From: Triticum aestivum
Taxonomy: Eukaryota > Streptophyta > Magnoliopsida > Poales > Poaceae
DNA: 64,000 nt
Reading direction: 5' to 3'
NCBI RefSeq assembly: GCF_018294505.1
Contig: NC_057807.1
Location: 167,131,582 to 167,195,581, forward strand
In this document: piece by piece, positions 23,303 to 34,781 of the stretch
Numbering within the stretch: position 1 is the stretch's first letter
How the letters are laid out: each line of letters opens with the position of its first letter
Made by a program: the position numbers and the translations under genes
The notes under the pieces: model-generated
The model's database searches: none
Told to the model about the DNA's origin: nothing
Seen by the model: the letters and a program-made list of their open reading frames with translations, nothing else

Positions 23303-25919
23303 CTCACGAGCCCCCAGCTCGCCTTCATCTGGTGCCGCTTTGAGAGGTTGAGGACGCTTGGCGTGACGGCGCCCCAGGTGGTGAAGGAGTTCCTCCAGTC
23401 TCGCATCGCTCCTCTCTAGTGCCATTCCCGTCCGATGTGGACCTTGACTGGGCATCAAGACCGCATGAGGCTTCAGGAGGGGGATCTCGCGCCTAAAATG
23501 CGGAGGAAGGTGCTGAGAGTCTTGACTGGCGACCCCTCTCCGGGTAGCATCCGGCATGGGGCCGCCCTCTTGTATGTTTTCTCAGGCAGGGCCGAGTTCA
23601 TGAGGCAGATGCCCCGCTTCGGCGAATGGGAGTTGCGCCCAGCAGACCTCGTGGGGCCCCGCGAGAATCTAGTTGTCGTGGCTCCTCCCCCCGCCGCCCA
23701 CATCGATCCTGCCTCAGGAGGTGGTGCAGGGAGGCAAGCATCGCCGGGAGCTGGTGGGTCTGGTGTCGAGACGCTGATGTCACACGGGGCTCCTGAGGCG
23801 TCACCCTCTGGAGCTCGCGAAACGTGCCCCGAGGTGGTAGCTGATGTGGGAATGCAACATGCGGCTCCCGAGACCGAAACTCCCGAGGCCTCGGCAGGCC
23901 GCCAAGGGGTGGTACCTGATCGTTCCACCCAGTCTGCACCCTTGATGCAAGTCGCCTTGGTGCTTCTCCATCCATGCCACGCGCCAACCCTCACGTCGAC
24001 AGGTTGGGCCGGTTCCGCATCGACTTCGATGCCCTCCGCAGGAGGAAGGAGGCTTTGGGTGACAGCGATCGCCCCTGCCGCCCGCTGAAGCATAGGAAGT
24101 ACTTCGCCATGGACGAGTAAGTCCCTTCTTCTCGTAATTCCTCATTTGTTGTCCCCTTTGCTGACTGTGGTCCTTTAGGATCCCTCCTGCCGAGCCTACG
24201 GAGCCGGCCAATAAGCCACCTCCTCAGGCTTCGTCCTCATCGCTGACCTTGAGCGTCCCGAGCCTGTGCGCCATCCCCGACGCGAGTTCGGCTGGAGAGG
24301 TGGGCTGACCCGTGGTGTGCCTTGAGCCCGTGTGCTTGCCGCTCTTCCTTCGCGAGCCTTCCCGGGGTACAACCAGCTTGCCCCGGGCTCCTCCACTGAT
24401 CATGGATGGCGAGTGGTTGAAGTCAATCTTCGCCTCCTCTTCAAGGGATGGATCAGCGCCGGGCTGGGTCCCTTGTGGGGCTCGTTCGGCGATTGTGGGG
24501 GCGCCAGCCCCCAACCCCCTGCCGAGAGGGGGCGAGCCACTTCTGGGCCCTCCGCCGACATCGATGGTGGAGGACGACGTGCTCAGGCATGCGCGGGAGC
24601 GCAGCGCCATCCGCCATGAGTTTCTCTGGAAGGCAACGGTTGCGGTGAGCCAGCTCGGTGTAGAGCTCGTGGGCACGGATGCGCGTCTTGAAGCTGAAGG
24701 CCTGCGGCTGGTCGAGGAGCGGTGCAAGCTGAAGGTGGCCATCAATCTTGCACGCCACCAGCGTGATCTTGACAATGCAAAGGCCGAAGCATCACTTGTG
24801 GCCTCGTGAAAGGCCTGCTCCCAAGCCATCGAGGAGGCTCAAGAGGCAGACCGACGATGCGAGATCATGAAGGAGCGCGCGTGGGAGCTTCAAGCCTGGT
24901 GCAATTCCCTAGAGCAGCAAGTGGAGCTGCGTGAAGCTGCCCTTGCATCGCTGAAAGGGGAGCCCGCCAAAGAGGAGGAGCTCCAGAAGCACGAGGAAGC
25001 GCTGACGCTGGAGGCTGCCGAGCGCAACCTCGATCTTGAACATTTGGAGATGAGGGAGCGCCAGGTTACCCAGGCGGAAGACGATGTTGGCGTGCGGGAG
25101 GTTCGGATCTAAGAAGAGATCGACCGCCACGTGGCGGAAGCTCGCGCGGGTCTTGAGCGCGAGTATGAGGAGAGGTTGGAGCTGATCAAGGCCAAGGCTG
25201 CGGGCAGGACTATCGCTCTTAGGACCAAGCTGGCCGAAGCAACACAGCGTGCTGAGGCCGCCGCAGCCGCCTTAGTCACGGCGCAGTCTGAGCTGGCCTC
25301 CTCCCGTGCCGAGCTGCTTCTTCTCCAACGGAGGGTTGATGACGCCGAGTCTGTTGCGCGACAGAACGAAGATGAGATTCGCCAGCGGCAGACGCTGGAG
25401 CACATGCATGGACCCATGCTTCGAACACTCAGGGAGAGGGCCAATGCGGCCTTGGGCAATATCTGTGATGCGGCCACTGAGGAGCCTCAAGTGAAAAATT
25501 ACGCCGGTAATCTCCAGTTCTTCACTGACGTGGTGACGCATCTGGAGAACCGCTCTGAGAGGGCTCGCCAGCTTGTCGAGGCAAGGAGCCACGGCCTGCT
25601 CGCACGGGCATTCTCCCGTGTCTTCAGCCATCTTTAGAACATCGACCCTCTCTTTGACTTCGATGCCGCCATAGCCCCAGTGCCCAAGGCCATCTGAGGC
25701 GACCTGGCGCGATGGGCAGAGGACAACGTGGATGCACTTGCCCATGCCTTCACCTCCGATGACGACGGGGTGGTTGTTGCTGCTGATGAAGGCGACGTGG
25801 TGGATGGCGGCGAAGACGGTGCCAATGACGGCGAGGGTGAGGCCAGAGACAGTGATAGTGGCACCAGCGACGCTTCTGGAGGCGACCAAGAGGATGCAGT
25901 GAGCGACATGTCCGATTGA
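23303..25919 (+). pseudogene. Decayed accessory gene: gypsy-type-transposon domain remnant plus long coiled coil
   Basis: The first 13 bases after the LTR are not assigned. A frame with GVTAPQVVKEFLQSRIAPL and SRPMWTLTGHQDRM continues to about 24118, with a stop at about 23416 and one frameshift near 23980. An intron (GTAAGT…CTTTAG, about 24116-24179) joins two frames cleanly (FAMDE to IPPAEP). The later part (24312-25919) is one frame with stops at about 24807, 25110, 25635 and 25695. It encodes a long Glu/Ala/Leu-rich coiled coil (about 24580-25420), then an acidic Asp/Gly/Ser tail ending DAVSDMSD. The N-terminal domain is cut by the LTR at 23289. The plan matches the gene at 45093-47961. 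Its function is unknown. Confidence 0.6.
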
Positions 25920-26682
25920 TCCTACGCCCCCTTGCTGTTTATCCTGCGCAGAAAAAGCTTGGGCGTGGCCCTGAAGGTTGTAAGAGCATTTTGGGAGGGG
26001 AAGCCCCTCATGTAAAAAGGATTGTTGTCTGCGCATTGTTAAGGATGGCACCAGATGGGCGCCCATATGATGTTATGGGCTTTGCGATGAGCTGGTTGCT
26101 GTGATTTTACCTTTATCTTAGGCGAGCTTTGAGTAGGCTTGTGGCGACTCTCTAAGGGTCCCTCGGGAGACCTGTCGACCTTGCGGCAAGAGCCTTGTGA
26201 GAGCAAGCGCCGGCCGCGGGATGGCATGTGCGTGTGTGCTGGGCCCAGCCCCACCTGCGAGGGGCTCGCGAGGGGGAGGCAGCTAGGGCGAATTCCAACT
26301 TGAGCAGAAACCGGAACACGAGAAAGCACGCGAACAAGACAAAACACCCCTCCCCGCATACACAAACACAAATTCAACTTCAACTTAGATTCGAAACGAG
26401 AAAGCTTGTCCACATAAAAGGAAGCAAAAGAAAAAGGCCGGGCCCAGCACCTAGTCTAGTCTTCGACGTCTTCTCACCAGCGCGGAGCTAAGTGCTGCCA
26501 CTGGGCGTGGGAGGGAGCCCCCAGAGCCCGAGGGCGGCTCTCCGGAGACTCCGGGGTGTGTACAGCCCCAACTCATTATTACGTGAGAGTGTCACGGGCG
26601 GCGAGCTTCACAGGCACTAGGCCTTCTTCACAGGTACCGGCCTTGCTTCATATCACCAGATGAGGGCCCCGCCTTGCGCCAC
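25920..26682 (+). other. Sequence after the accessory gene; no coding region supported
   Basis: This is probably the 3' untranslated and spacer part of the element that carried the accessory gene. A G/C-rich block with GGGAGGGAGCCCCC is at about 26509-26522. No LTR end or PBS was found. It stops where the inverted Athila-type LTR piece begins. Confidence 0.35.
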
Positions 26683-27818
26683 CTGAAATTGTAGGTAACA
26701 GATAATTTTGTGATAAGATAAATTGTAACGGGTAACAAGAAATGAAAGTAAATAAATTGCAACAAGGTGGCCCAATCCTTTTTTTAGCAAAGGACAAGCC
26801 TAGACAATTTCTTATAATGAGAAAAGAACTCCCGAGGACACATCGGAATTATCGTCAAGCTAGTTTTCATCATGCTCATATGATTCGCGTTCGGTACTTT
26901 GATAATTTGATATGTGGGCGGACCGGTGCTTGGGTACTACCCTTACTTGGACAAGCATCCCACTTATGATTAACCCCTATTGCAAGCATCCGCAACTATG
27001 AAATAAGTATTAAGGTAAACCTAACCACATCATTAGACATATGGATCCAATCAGCCCCTTACGAAGCAACGCATAAACTAGGGTTTAAGCTTCTGTCACT
27101 CTAACAACCCATCATCTACTTATTACTTCCCAATACCTTCCTCTAGGCCCAAATAATGGTGAAGTGTCATGTAGTCAACATTCACATAACACCACTAGTG
27201 GAAATACAACATACATCTCATCAAAATATCGAACGAATACCAAATTCACATGAGTACTAATAGCAAGACTTCACCCATGTCCTCAAGAACAAACGTAACT
27301 ACTCACAATGCATATTCATGTTCATAATCAGAGGAGTAATAATATGCATTAAGGATCTGAACATATGATCTTGCACCAAGTAAACCAATTAGCCTCAACT
27401 ACAAGGAGTAATCAACACTACTAGCAACCCACAGGTACCAATTTGTGGTTTTGATACAAGATTGGATACAAGAGATGAACTAGGGTTTTGAGAGGAGATG
27501 GTGTGGGTGAAGATGTTGATGGAGATTGACCCCCTCCCGATGAGAGGATCGTTGGTGATGACGATGGTGATGATTTCCCCCTCCCGGAGGGAAGTTTCCC
27601 TGGCAGAACAACTCTGTCGGAGCTCTAGATTGATTCCACCAACGTTCTGCCTCGTGGCGGTGGAGTTTCGTCCCGTAAGCTTGCCTCTGATTTTTTCTAG
27701 GGTAAAAGCCTTCATATAGCAGAAGATGGACACCGGAGGGCCACCAGGGGGCCCAGGAGACAGGGGCGCGCCCAGTAGGGGTGGGCGCACCACCCACCCT
27801 CCTAGCCAGGGTGTGGGC
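26683..27818 (-). mobile_element. LTR fragment of family Z2, inverted relative to 21765-23289
   Basis: It matches the reverse complement of most of the LTR at 21765-23289, lacking about 120 bp at its 3' end (it begins at CTGAAATTGTAGG) and about 260 bp at its 5' end. The right edge meets the TG start of another LTR at 27819, which suggests that LTR inserted here. The left edge is a plain breakpoint. Confidence 0.75.
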
Positions 27819-28383
27819 TGATACGTCTCCAACATATCTATAATTTTTGATTGTTCCATGCTATTATATTACCCCTTTTGGATGTTTATGGGCTTTATTT
27901 TACATATTTATATCATTTTTGGGACTAATCTACTAACCGGAGGCCCAGCCCATATTGCTGTTTTATTGCCTGTTTCAGTATTTCGAGGAAAAGGAATATC
28001 AAACGGAGTCCAAACGGAATGAAACCTTCGGCATCGTGATTTTTTTGGAAGAATATCATCCAAGAGGCTTGGAGATCAAGTCAGAAGATCCTTGAGGATC
28101 CCACGAGATAGGGCCCCCCCTACAGGGCGCGGCCCCCTATCTCGTGGACCCCTCGAGCACCTCCCGACTGACTTCTTTCGTCTATATAAGCCTACGTACC
28201 CTAAAAACATCGAATATCAAGATAGATCGGGAGTTCCACCGCCGCAAGCCTCTGTAGCCACCAAAAACCTCTCGGGATCCCGTTCCGGCACCCTGCCGGA
28301 GGGGGAATCCATCAGCGGTGGCCATCTTCATCATCCTAGCGCTCTCCATGACGAGGAGGGAGTAGTTCACCATCGGGGCTGAG
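27819..28383 (+). mobile_element. 5' part of a family Z-type LTR (TGATACGTCTCC start)
   Basis: The first 565 bp of an LTR start exactly at TGATACGTCTCCAACAT. A TATA-like TCTATATAAGC lies at 28181-28191, followed by the leader block around CTGCCGGAGGGGG. It ends within the LTR near GGGGCTGAGG, where it joins a Tat-lineage integrase. It shares its first 250 bp with the other Z LTRs, but its transcribed part is a different subtype, related to 42743-43525. Confidence 0.7.
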
Positions 28384-29897
28384 GCATAATCAAGTTTTAT
28401 GCCCATTTTGCAGCACCAGGTTTTCACCTCGTCGGGTGTGAAGTTTGAGCCGTTATCGGTGATGATGCTGTGGGAGACACCGTAGCGGTGTACGACCCCG
28501 GATATAAAGTCTATCACTGGTCCGGACTCGGCCGTTTTAACTGGTTTGGCTTCTATCCATTTGGTGAATTTATCGACCATGACCAACAAGTATTTCTTCT
28601 TATGGCTTCCTCCTTTAGGGGGTCCAACCATATCGAGCCCCCAGACCACAAAGGGCCAAGTTATGGGGATTGTTTGGAGAGCGGTAGGTGGCATATGGCT
28701 TTGATTTGCAAAAAGCTGGCAACCGATGCAATGTTGGACAAGGTCCTGTGCGTCTGCCCGGGCTATCGTGCAGTAGAAACCTGTACGGAAGGCCTTGCAG
28801 ACGAGGGCCCGAGCTGCGGCATGGTGGCCGCCGAGTCCGTCATGCATTTCGGCCAAAAGCTGCCGCCCTTCCTCTTCGGAGATGCACCTTTGGAGCACTC
28901 CGGTCGCGCTTTTCTTATAAAGCTCTCCCTCGTGGACTTTGTAGGCTTTAGAGCGCCGCACAATGCAACGTGCCTCATTTTGGTCCTCCGGGAGTTCCTG
29001 CCTATTTAAGTAGGCTAAGAAGGGTTCTGTCCACGAGGCGATGACCGCCATAATCGCGTGGGCCGAAGGTGTTATTTCGGTGGCGGAGCCTCCGATTACG
29101 TGAGATTGTTCAGGATCTGGGGTTGTATGCGGATCCGGACTGGTATTGCCGGTCTCCCCTTCCCATACCACGGATGGCTTGAACAGACTTTCCAAAAAGA
29201 TATTAGATGGGACGGGGTCGCGTTTAGCGCCGATGCGGGCAAGGATATCTGCCTCTTGATTGTTTTCTCGAACCACATGGTGGAATTCGAGCCCCTCAAA
29301 CCGAGGTGACATTTTGAGAATGACATTGTGGTAGGATGCCATTTTCGGGTCCTTGGTGTCAAAGTCTCCATTTATTTGAGATATTGCAAGATTTGAATCC
29401 CCACGTACTTCTAGGCGTTGAATGCCCATGGAGACTGCCATCCGAAGACTGTGCAACAATGCCTCATATTCGGCTGCATTGTTGGAATCTGTGTAAAGTA
29501 TTTGGAGTACGTATTGGACAGTATCTCTAGTGGGGGATGTCAGGACGATGCCAGCCCCTAGACCAGCTAACATCTTAGAGCCGTCAAAGTGCACGATCCA
29601 ATTGGAATACGCGCCGTACTCTTTAGGGAGTTCGGCTTCTGTCCATTCGGCGACAAAGTCAGCAAGTACTTGCGACTTAATGGCTCGCCGTGGTTTGTAT
29701 GTTATGTCGAACGGGAGGAGCTCGATAGCCCATTTAGCAATCCGGCCCGTGGCATTGTGGTTATTTATTATGTCATTGAGTGGTACTTCGGAGGCCACCA
29801 TGATTGAACACTCTTGAAAGTAGTGTCGTAGTTTTTGGGATGCCATGAAGACCGCGTATGCTATCTTTTGATAATGTGGGGGTACCGTGACTTGCAT
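28384..29897 (-). pseudogene. Tat-lineage second RNase H domain and integrase, truncated
   Basis: The minus strand is open through this region. It starts in the end of the Gypsy RNase H (FMASQKLRHYFQ, IELLPFDITYKPR). A separate RNase H of archaeal type follows: WIVHFDGSKMLAGLGAG gives the first Asp, NAAEYEALLHSLRMA the Glu, LEVRGDSNLAI the next Asp, NQEADILARIG the last. The integrase has the HHCC finger (GGHHAAARALVCKAF, CIGCQLF) and two catalytic aspartates (WGLDMVGP, ITDNGSNF). The chain is cut at LDYAS before the catalytic Glu, by the LTR fragment ending at 28383. A frameshift near 29900 separates it from the RT. Confidence 0.85.
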
Positions 29898-30985
29898 GGA
29901 GTGAGGACCCTGGATCCATTGTATACCGGCTTTTGAAGTTGGAATTTATGTCCATCTGTCTCTCGTTCGACGACAAGCACTGCGCTTACCACCTGGTGTG
30001 TTGCAGCTATATATAGCAGCATGGGTTTGCTGACATTTGGCGCTGCCAGGACTGGATTGGTGGCCAAGAGGGCTTTTATTTCCTCCAGCCCGGTTGTAGC
30101 CGCATCCGTCCACTCGAAATGTTCGGTGCGTCGAAGAAGGTGATAAAGAGGTACTGGCTTTTCTCCTAATCGGGAGATAAAGCGGCTTAAGGCGGCCACA
30201 CATCCAGTTAATTTCTGGATTTGCTTGATGTTTGTTGGGGTAGCCAACTGTGATAGATCTTGGATTTTAGCCGGGTTTGCTTCGATTCCTCTATTGGAAA
30301 CAATAAATCCCAAGAGCTTCCGGCCAGTACGCCGAAAACGAATTTTTCTGGGTTGAGCTTGATGTCATATGTTCGGAGATTATCGAACGTAAGCCTCAAG
30401 TCATCTATTAATTATTCGACGTGTCTGGTTTTGATGACCACATCGTCTACATATGCCTCCACTGTTTTTCCGATTTGTGTTTCCAGGCATGTCTGAATCA
30501 TGCGTTGATAGGTTGCACCAGCGTTTTTGAGCCCGAAAGGCATGGTGTTAAAATGGAGTTATAAATGCCGTTGCGGCTTGATCAGACTTTGCCATCTTGA
30601 TTTGATGGTATCTGGGGTATGCGTCGAGGAAACACAGTGAGTCGTGTCCTGCGGTGGCGTCGATGATTTGATCGATGCGGGGGAGGGGGAAGGGAACCTT
30701 GGGGCAAGCCTTATTGAGGTCCTTGAAGTTGACGCATAGGCGCCAGGATTTGTCCTTCTTTGGTACCATCACCAGGTTTGCTAGTCAGTCCAAATGTTTA
30801 ATTTCTCTGATGAATCCAGCCTCGAGTAGCTTGGCTAGCTCTTCTCCCATGGGTTGTCGCTTGGGTTCTGAAAAGCTCCGAAGAGTCTTCTTGACCAGCT
30901 TGTATCCCTTTAGTACGTTTAGGCTATGCTCGGCCAGCCTGCATGGGATAACTGGTATATCCGAGGGATGCCAGGCGAAGATGTC
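29898..30985 (-). pseudogene. Tat-lineage reverse transcriptase and start of RNase H
   Basis: RT motifs in order are KDKSWRLCVNFKDLNKACPK, a palm segment (DAYPRYHQIKMA) and catalytic YVDD (30442-30453), then the thumb/connection region (GFIVSNRGIEANPAKI) and the start of RNase H (PMLLYIAATHQVVSAVLV). A TGA at 30785-30787 and frameshifts near 30550 and 30320 break it; a third near 29900 lies at its end. Its role would be copying the element RNA. Confidence 0.85.
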
Positions 30986-31678
30986 TCAATTCTCGCGTAA
31001 GAACCCTCGTAGTGCGGTGTTTATTGTGGGGTTCAGCTGTGCCCCAATTGATGCTGTTTTTGTAGGGTCTGTTGGGTGGACCTGGAATTTTACTATTTCG
31101 TCTGCTGGTTTGAAAGCGGTGGACTTGGGTCGTTTTTCGAGTATCACGTTGTCCCTGTCCACTGTGGAGCGTAGCGCAGTTAACTCTCCGGCCACGAGGG
31201 CTTCGGATAGTGCCTCCAGGGCTAGTGCGGCGGTTTTATTTTCGGCGTGGAGTGCTATGTCCGGATCACTGGCTAGAGTGATGATTCCATTGGGCCCTGA
31301 CATCTTAAGCTTCATGCACCCGTATTGGGGTATAGCTTGGAAGCTTGTGAATGCATCCCGCCCCAAAAGGGCGTGGTATCCACTATTAAACGGGGCCACT
31401 TGGAATGTGATTTCTTCGGACCTATAATTCTCCAGCGTGCCGAATACCACATCTGGTGTTATTTTTCCTGCGCATCGTGCCTCCCGACTAGGGATGATAC
31501 CTCTGAAGGTCGTGCTGCTTTGCTCAATGCGGCTCTTATCTATTTCCATTTTGTTAAACGTTTCCTCATAGATGAGGTTTAATTCGCTGCCACCGTCCAT
31601 GAGCACTTTAGTAAGCCGGAAGCCGTCCACAATTGGAAGGACCAAAGCGGCTGGTGCTCGGAGTGTTTGGAATTGAGG
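30986..31678 (-). pseudogene. Tat-lineage aspartic protease
   Basis: The retropepsin-like domain contains VLMDGGSELNLIY (active site D-G-G-S) and a second conserved part, YHALLGRDAFTSFQAIP. The same D-G-G-S occurs in the second copy at 49033-49527, so it looks like a family trait rather than damage. It is bounded by a TAA (31679-31681) and a TGA (30986-30988) in the gag-pol frame. It would cleave the polyprotein. Confidence 0.75.
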
Positions 31679-32908
31679 TTAGTCGTTGGCATTGAAGATT
31701 ATGGCAGTATCGTTCCACGGGTTTATTGCTACGACGTGGCAGACTTCGGCGAGGCTGCGGAGCGCTCGCTTGCGCCTATTGTTTGAGGCGAAAGTCTCGA
31801 AGACTGTCAGCACTGTATTGTTATTTTCTGCGGGATGGTGCTCTGCGGTATTGTTGATGAGAAAGTCCTCGCCACTCTTGGCCACCTACCGTAGTATCCA
31901 ACATGCTCTAAGGATATGTGTTGGTATGATGCCCGGTGTGCTGTGAATTTTGCATGGCCTCTTGAGCCATCCCTCCAGTACGGTTCCAGGCCCTGTAGAG
32001 GGCTTTGGCTTCTTTGTAATGGGGTTGGGTGACTTGCGAGAGTGCACCCTTTTAGTTCGGACGAGGGGTTTAGTTAGGGCCGGAGGATTCCAGAATTTTG
32101 TTTGGGTTTTCCAGGCGCTTTCTATCGCACAATATTTTTGTACTATGGCCGCCAAGTCGGCAAAGTGTGCTATGTCATGGCGACTTATGGCGTTGAGAAT
32201 TCCCTTGTCCGTGCAATTTTTGCAAAAGAATGAGATTGTGTCTTCCTCGTGACAGTCCTTAACATTGCTCATTACAAGGAGGAATCTGGCCCATAAGTGG
32301 TGTACTGTCTCTTGGGGCTCTTGTATGATGTGGCAAAGATCACTTGTGTCTGGGTGGGTGGGTAGACTTAAGTCCACATCCTGACCCAATCTGAGACCCA
32401 GGGGCAAAGGAGCTCCCAAGCTTGGCAGCTCAGGATCCAGGATGTTGCCCAATATTTGTGGCCCGTTGCCCGATTCTAAGTTCGGAGCCTGGGCCATGTC
32501 CTCCCGTAGACGGGTATCCGGCTCGGAGAGCTCGGGAATCCGGACATAGTTCGTCCTCAAAATAGAGGAAGAATCGTTGCATTGTTCCTCCACCACCGCT
32601 ATCTGATGGGTGACCGGCGGAGGGTTAATCTCCCTTTGGTCGGGTTTAAGCCCGATCCGATCATAGTCCGTAGCGACTCCCATGGTGGCGATGCAATCCA
32701 AGAGCTCTTTAAGGGATGGGAGCTCCATTGGATCCATCTGCTCAGTGAATTCTGAGCTGACGTGGAGGCTGTTCTTGATGACCTGAGAAGTCATCGTTGG
32801 CGCAGCGGCCGAACGGGCGGTCATGACAAAGCCGCCCAACCGGAGGGTTTGGCCTGCAGGCAAGGCTCCCCCAGAGGTGATGTTGTCCTTGAAAACAAGG
32901 CGAGCCAT
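31679..32908 (-). pseudogene. gag: Tat-lineage gag
   Basis: The ATG at 32908 (MARLVFKDNITSGG) is the first after the PBS and matches the start of the second copy at 35889. Conserved parts are LKELLDCIATMGVA, ETVHHLWARFLLVMSNVKDC (retrotransposon gag domain) and a Cys/His cluster CKIHSTPGIIPTHILRAC, a divergent RNA-binding knuckle. A TAG at 31886-31888 interrupts the frame just after the cluster. The protein would form the virus-like particle. Confidence 0.75.
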
Positions 32909-32936
32909 CAAGCCTTATCATGACGGCAAAGTGGAA

Positions 32937-32955
32937 CTCTCAATGAAAGCACCAA
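32937..32955 (-). promoter_or_regulatory. Probable primer binding site of family Y
   Basis: TTGGTGCTTTCATTGAGAG follows the LTR end directly on the minus strand and recurs nearly unchanged after the LTR at 35937. The position fits a PBS. I could not assign the tRNA. Confidence 0.5.
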
Positions 32956-33425
32956 TGTCGGTGTCAAAACTGGCGGATCTCGGGTAGGGGGTCCCGAACA
33001 GTGTATCTAAGGCTGATGGTAATAGGAGGCGGGGGACACAATGTTTACCCAGGTTTGGGCCCTCTCGATGGAGGTAATACCCTACTTCCTGCTTGATTGA
33101 TCTTGATGATACGAGTATTACAAGAGTTGATCTACCACGAGATCGTAGAGGCTAAACCCTGGAGCTAGCCTATGATTATGATTGTTGTTGTCATGCGTAC
33201 TAAACCCTCCGGTTTATATAGACACTGGAGGGGGCTAGGGTTACACAGAGTCGGTTACAGAGAAGGAGATCTACATATCCGAATTGCCAAGCTTGCCTTC
33301 CACGCAAAGGAGAGTCCCACCCACACACGGGACGAAGTCTTCAATCTTCTATCTTCATAGTCCAACAGTCCGGCTAAAGTATATAGTCCGGCTTTCCGAG
33401 GACCCCTTAATCCAGGACTCCCTCA
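32956..33425 (-). mobile_element. 5' LTR of Tat-lineage family Y, copy 1
   Basis: On the minus strand it begins TGAGGGAGTCCTGG at 33425 and ends TTTTGACACCGACA at 32956, 470 bp with TG…CA ends. It contains TCTATATAAACCGG as the TATA region (minus strand, near 33217). Three more copies in the window share the same orientation. Confidence 0.85.
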
Positions 33426-34781
33426 GGATGCCCAAGGCACCTCAAGTAAATATTTCAAGCATACTCAAGCATCTAAGCTTGGGGAGGCCCCGGTTGGCAT
33501 CCCATCTTTCTTCTTCAACAATTATCAGTATACCTTGGTTTTTGTTTTGTTCACATGATTTGTGTCCTTTGTGTTTTTCTTTTTCTTTAAGAACCATGAT
33601 AGTATGAGATAGCCCTTCCGTGATTTATAGAATGCTTCATGTGCTTCACTTATATCTTTTGAGTGTGATCTTATAGAATGCTCTTTATGCTTCACTTATA
33701 TCTTTTGAGTATGATCTTATAGAATGCTCTTTGTGCTTCACTTAAATCTTTTGAGTACGGTTTTATAGAATGCTTCGTGTGCTTCACTTATATATTTTGA
33801 GCTTGTATATTTGCTAGTCTATATTAATTGTAGAATGCTCCATGAACTTCACTAATATCTTCTGGATTATGAATAATACTATCATCGAAAGTGGGTTTGG
33901 AAGAGTGTCAACTTTAGGAAGTGATGATCCCACTATTTTGGAGGGTGTTGAATCTTAGTGTGATATTTATGAAAGCGGATTTGGAAGAGTGTCAACTTTA
34001 GTTAGTAATGGTTCCACTATTTCAGAAGAGGTTCCAATTGATTATGAGAACAAAGTTGCTATCTATGATGATTATTGTGATGACATGTTTGCTATAAAGA
34101 ATAATGTTAACCATGAAACTTGTAATCATGATTTTAATTTTCAATTGGATTATGCCTCACATGACAGTTGTTTAGTTTGCTCCCACTATTCCGAATGAGA
34201 AGAATTTTGCTTATGGGCAGAGTAGTAAAATTTCTATGCTTGTAGACCATAAAAAGAATGCTTTATGTGATGGTTATATTGTTTAATTCATTCATTATGC
34301 TACTGAAAATTATTACGAGGGAGGAATATATGCTTGTAGGAGTTCCAATAATATCAAGTTTCCTCTCTATGTGCTTAAAGTTTTGAAGTTATACTTGTTT
34401 TGCCCTCCTATGCTAGTGATATTTGTTCCTATAAATTTTGTGCTCAAAAAATCCCTAGGCATAGGAAGTGGGTTACGTTTAAATGTGCTAGTAATATTCT
34501 TCATGATGCTCTCTTTATGTTTCAATTCTTATCTTTTATGTGTGCATCATTGAAATCATCATGCCTAGGTAAAAGGCATTAAAGAAAAGCGCTTGTTGGG
34601 AGACAACCCAATTTAACATTACTGTTTTTGAGTGTTCACATGATTAAGCTACTGTAGTAATCATGTTTTATAGCTTTTGTTTCAATAAAGTGCCAAGTAA
34701 GACCTTTGGGAAGACTTGGGTGAAAGTTAACGTGATCTTTCTGTAAAAAAACAAAAACTTTGTGCTCACGAAATTACCTGT
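33426..34781 (+). mobile_element. Non-coding internal region of an Athila-type element
   Basis: It begins in an AAGCTTGGGGAGGCCCC block and ends with GGGAGACAACCCAATTT and an AT-rich tail, both typical of the 3' non-coding part of Athila-type elements in this window (compare 20223-21764 and, reversed, 36412-38200). Between them lies a set of about 60-base tandem units. The frame at 33989-34198 is short and without a domain. Neither LTR is attached: the Tat LTR meets it at 33425 and a CACTA end at 34782. Confidence 0.6.
33626..33850 (+). repeat. Tandem repeat, unit about 50-60 bp
   Basis: Four to five units of the form ATAGAATGCTYCDTGTGCTT followed by CACTTATATCTTTTGAG occur in a row (near 33627, 33674, 33719, 33766 and a weaker one near 33831). 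An inverted relative, AAAAGATATAAGTGAAG, recurs near 37285-37340 in the minus-strand element. Confidence 0.65.

Larger units (their letters stand above)
28384..33425 (-). mobile_element. Tat-lineage Gypsy element, family Y copy 1, 3' end missing
   Basis: Order on the minus strand: 5' LTR (33425-32956), PBS, gag, protease, RT, RNase H, a second RNase H domain, integrase. Gypsy order plus a second RNase H domain is the mark of the Tat/Ogre lineage. The element is cut inside the integrase core at 28384, so its 3' region and any accessory gene are lost. Coding parts hold four stops and three frameshifts. Confidence 0.85.

Noticed and set aside
23473..24211. Minus-strand ORFs of 129-206 codons
   Set aside because: They are shadows of the GC-rich accessory gene on the + strand; no domain.
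25272..26066. 264-codon minus-strand ORF
   Set aside because: It is the shadow of the coiled-coil gene on the + strand, whose domain structure is clear.
28470..29309. 179-codon and other + strand ORFs
   Set aside because: They are antisense shadows of the integrase and RNase H on the minus strand.
33172..33607. Short ORFs in and beside the family Y LTR
   Set aside because: LTR sequence; the same short frames recur in the other LTR copies without any domain.
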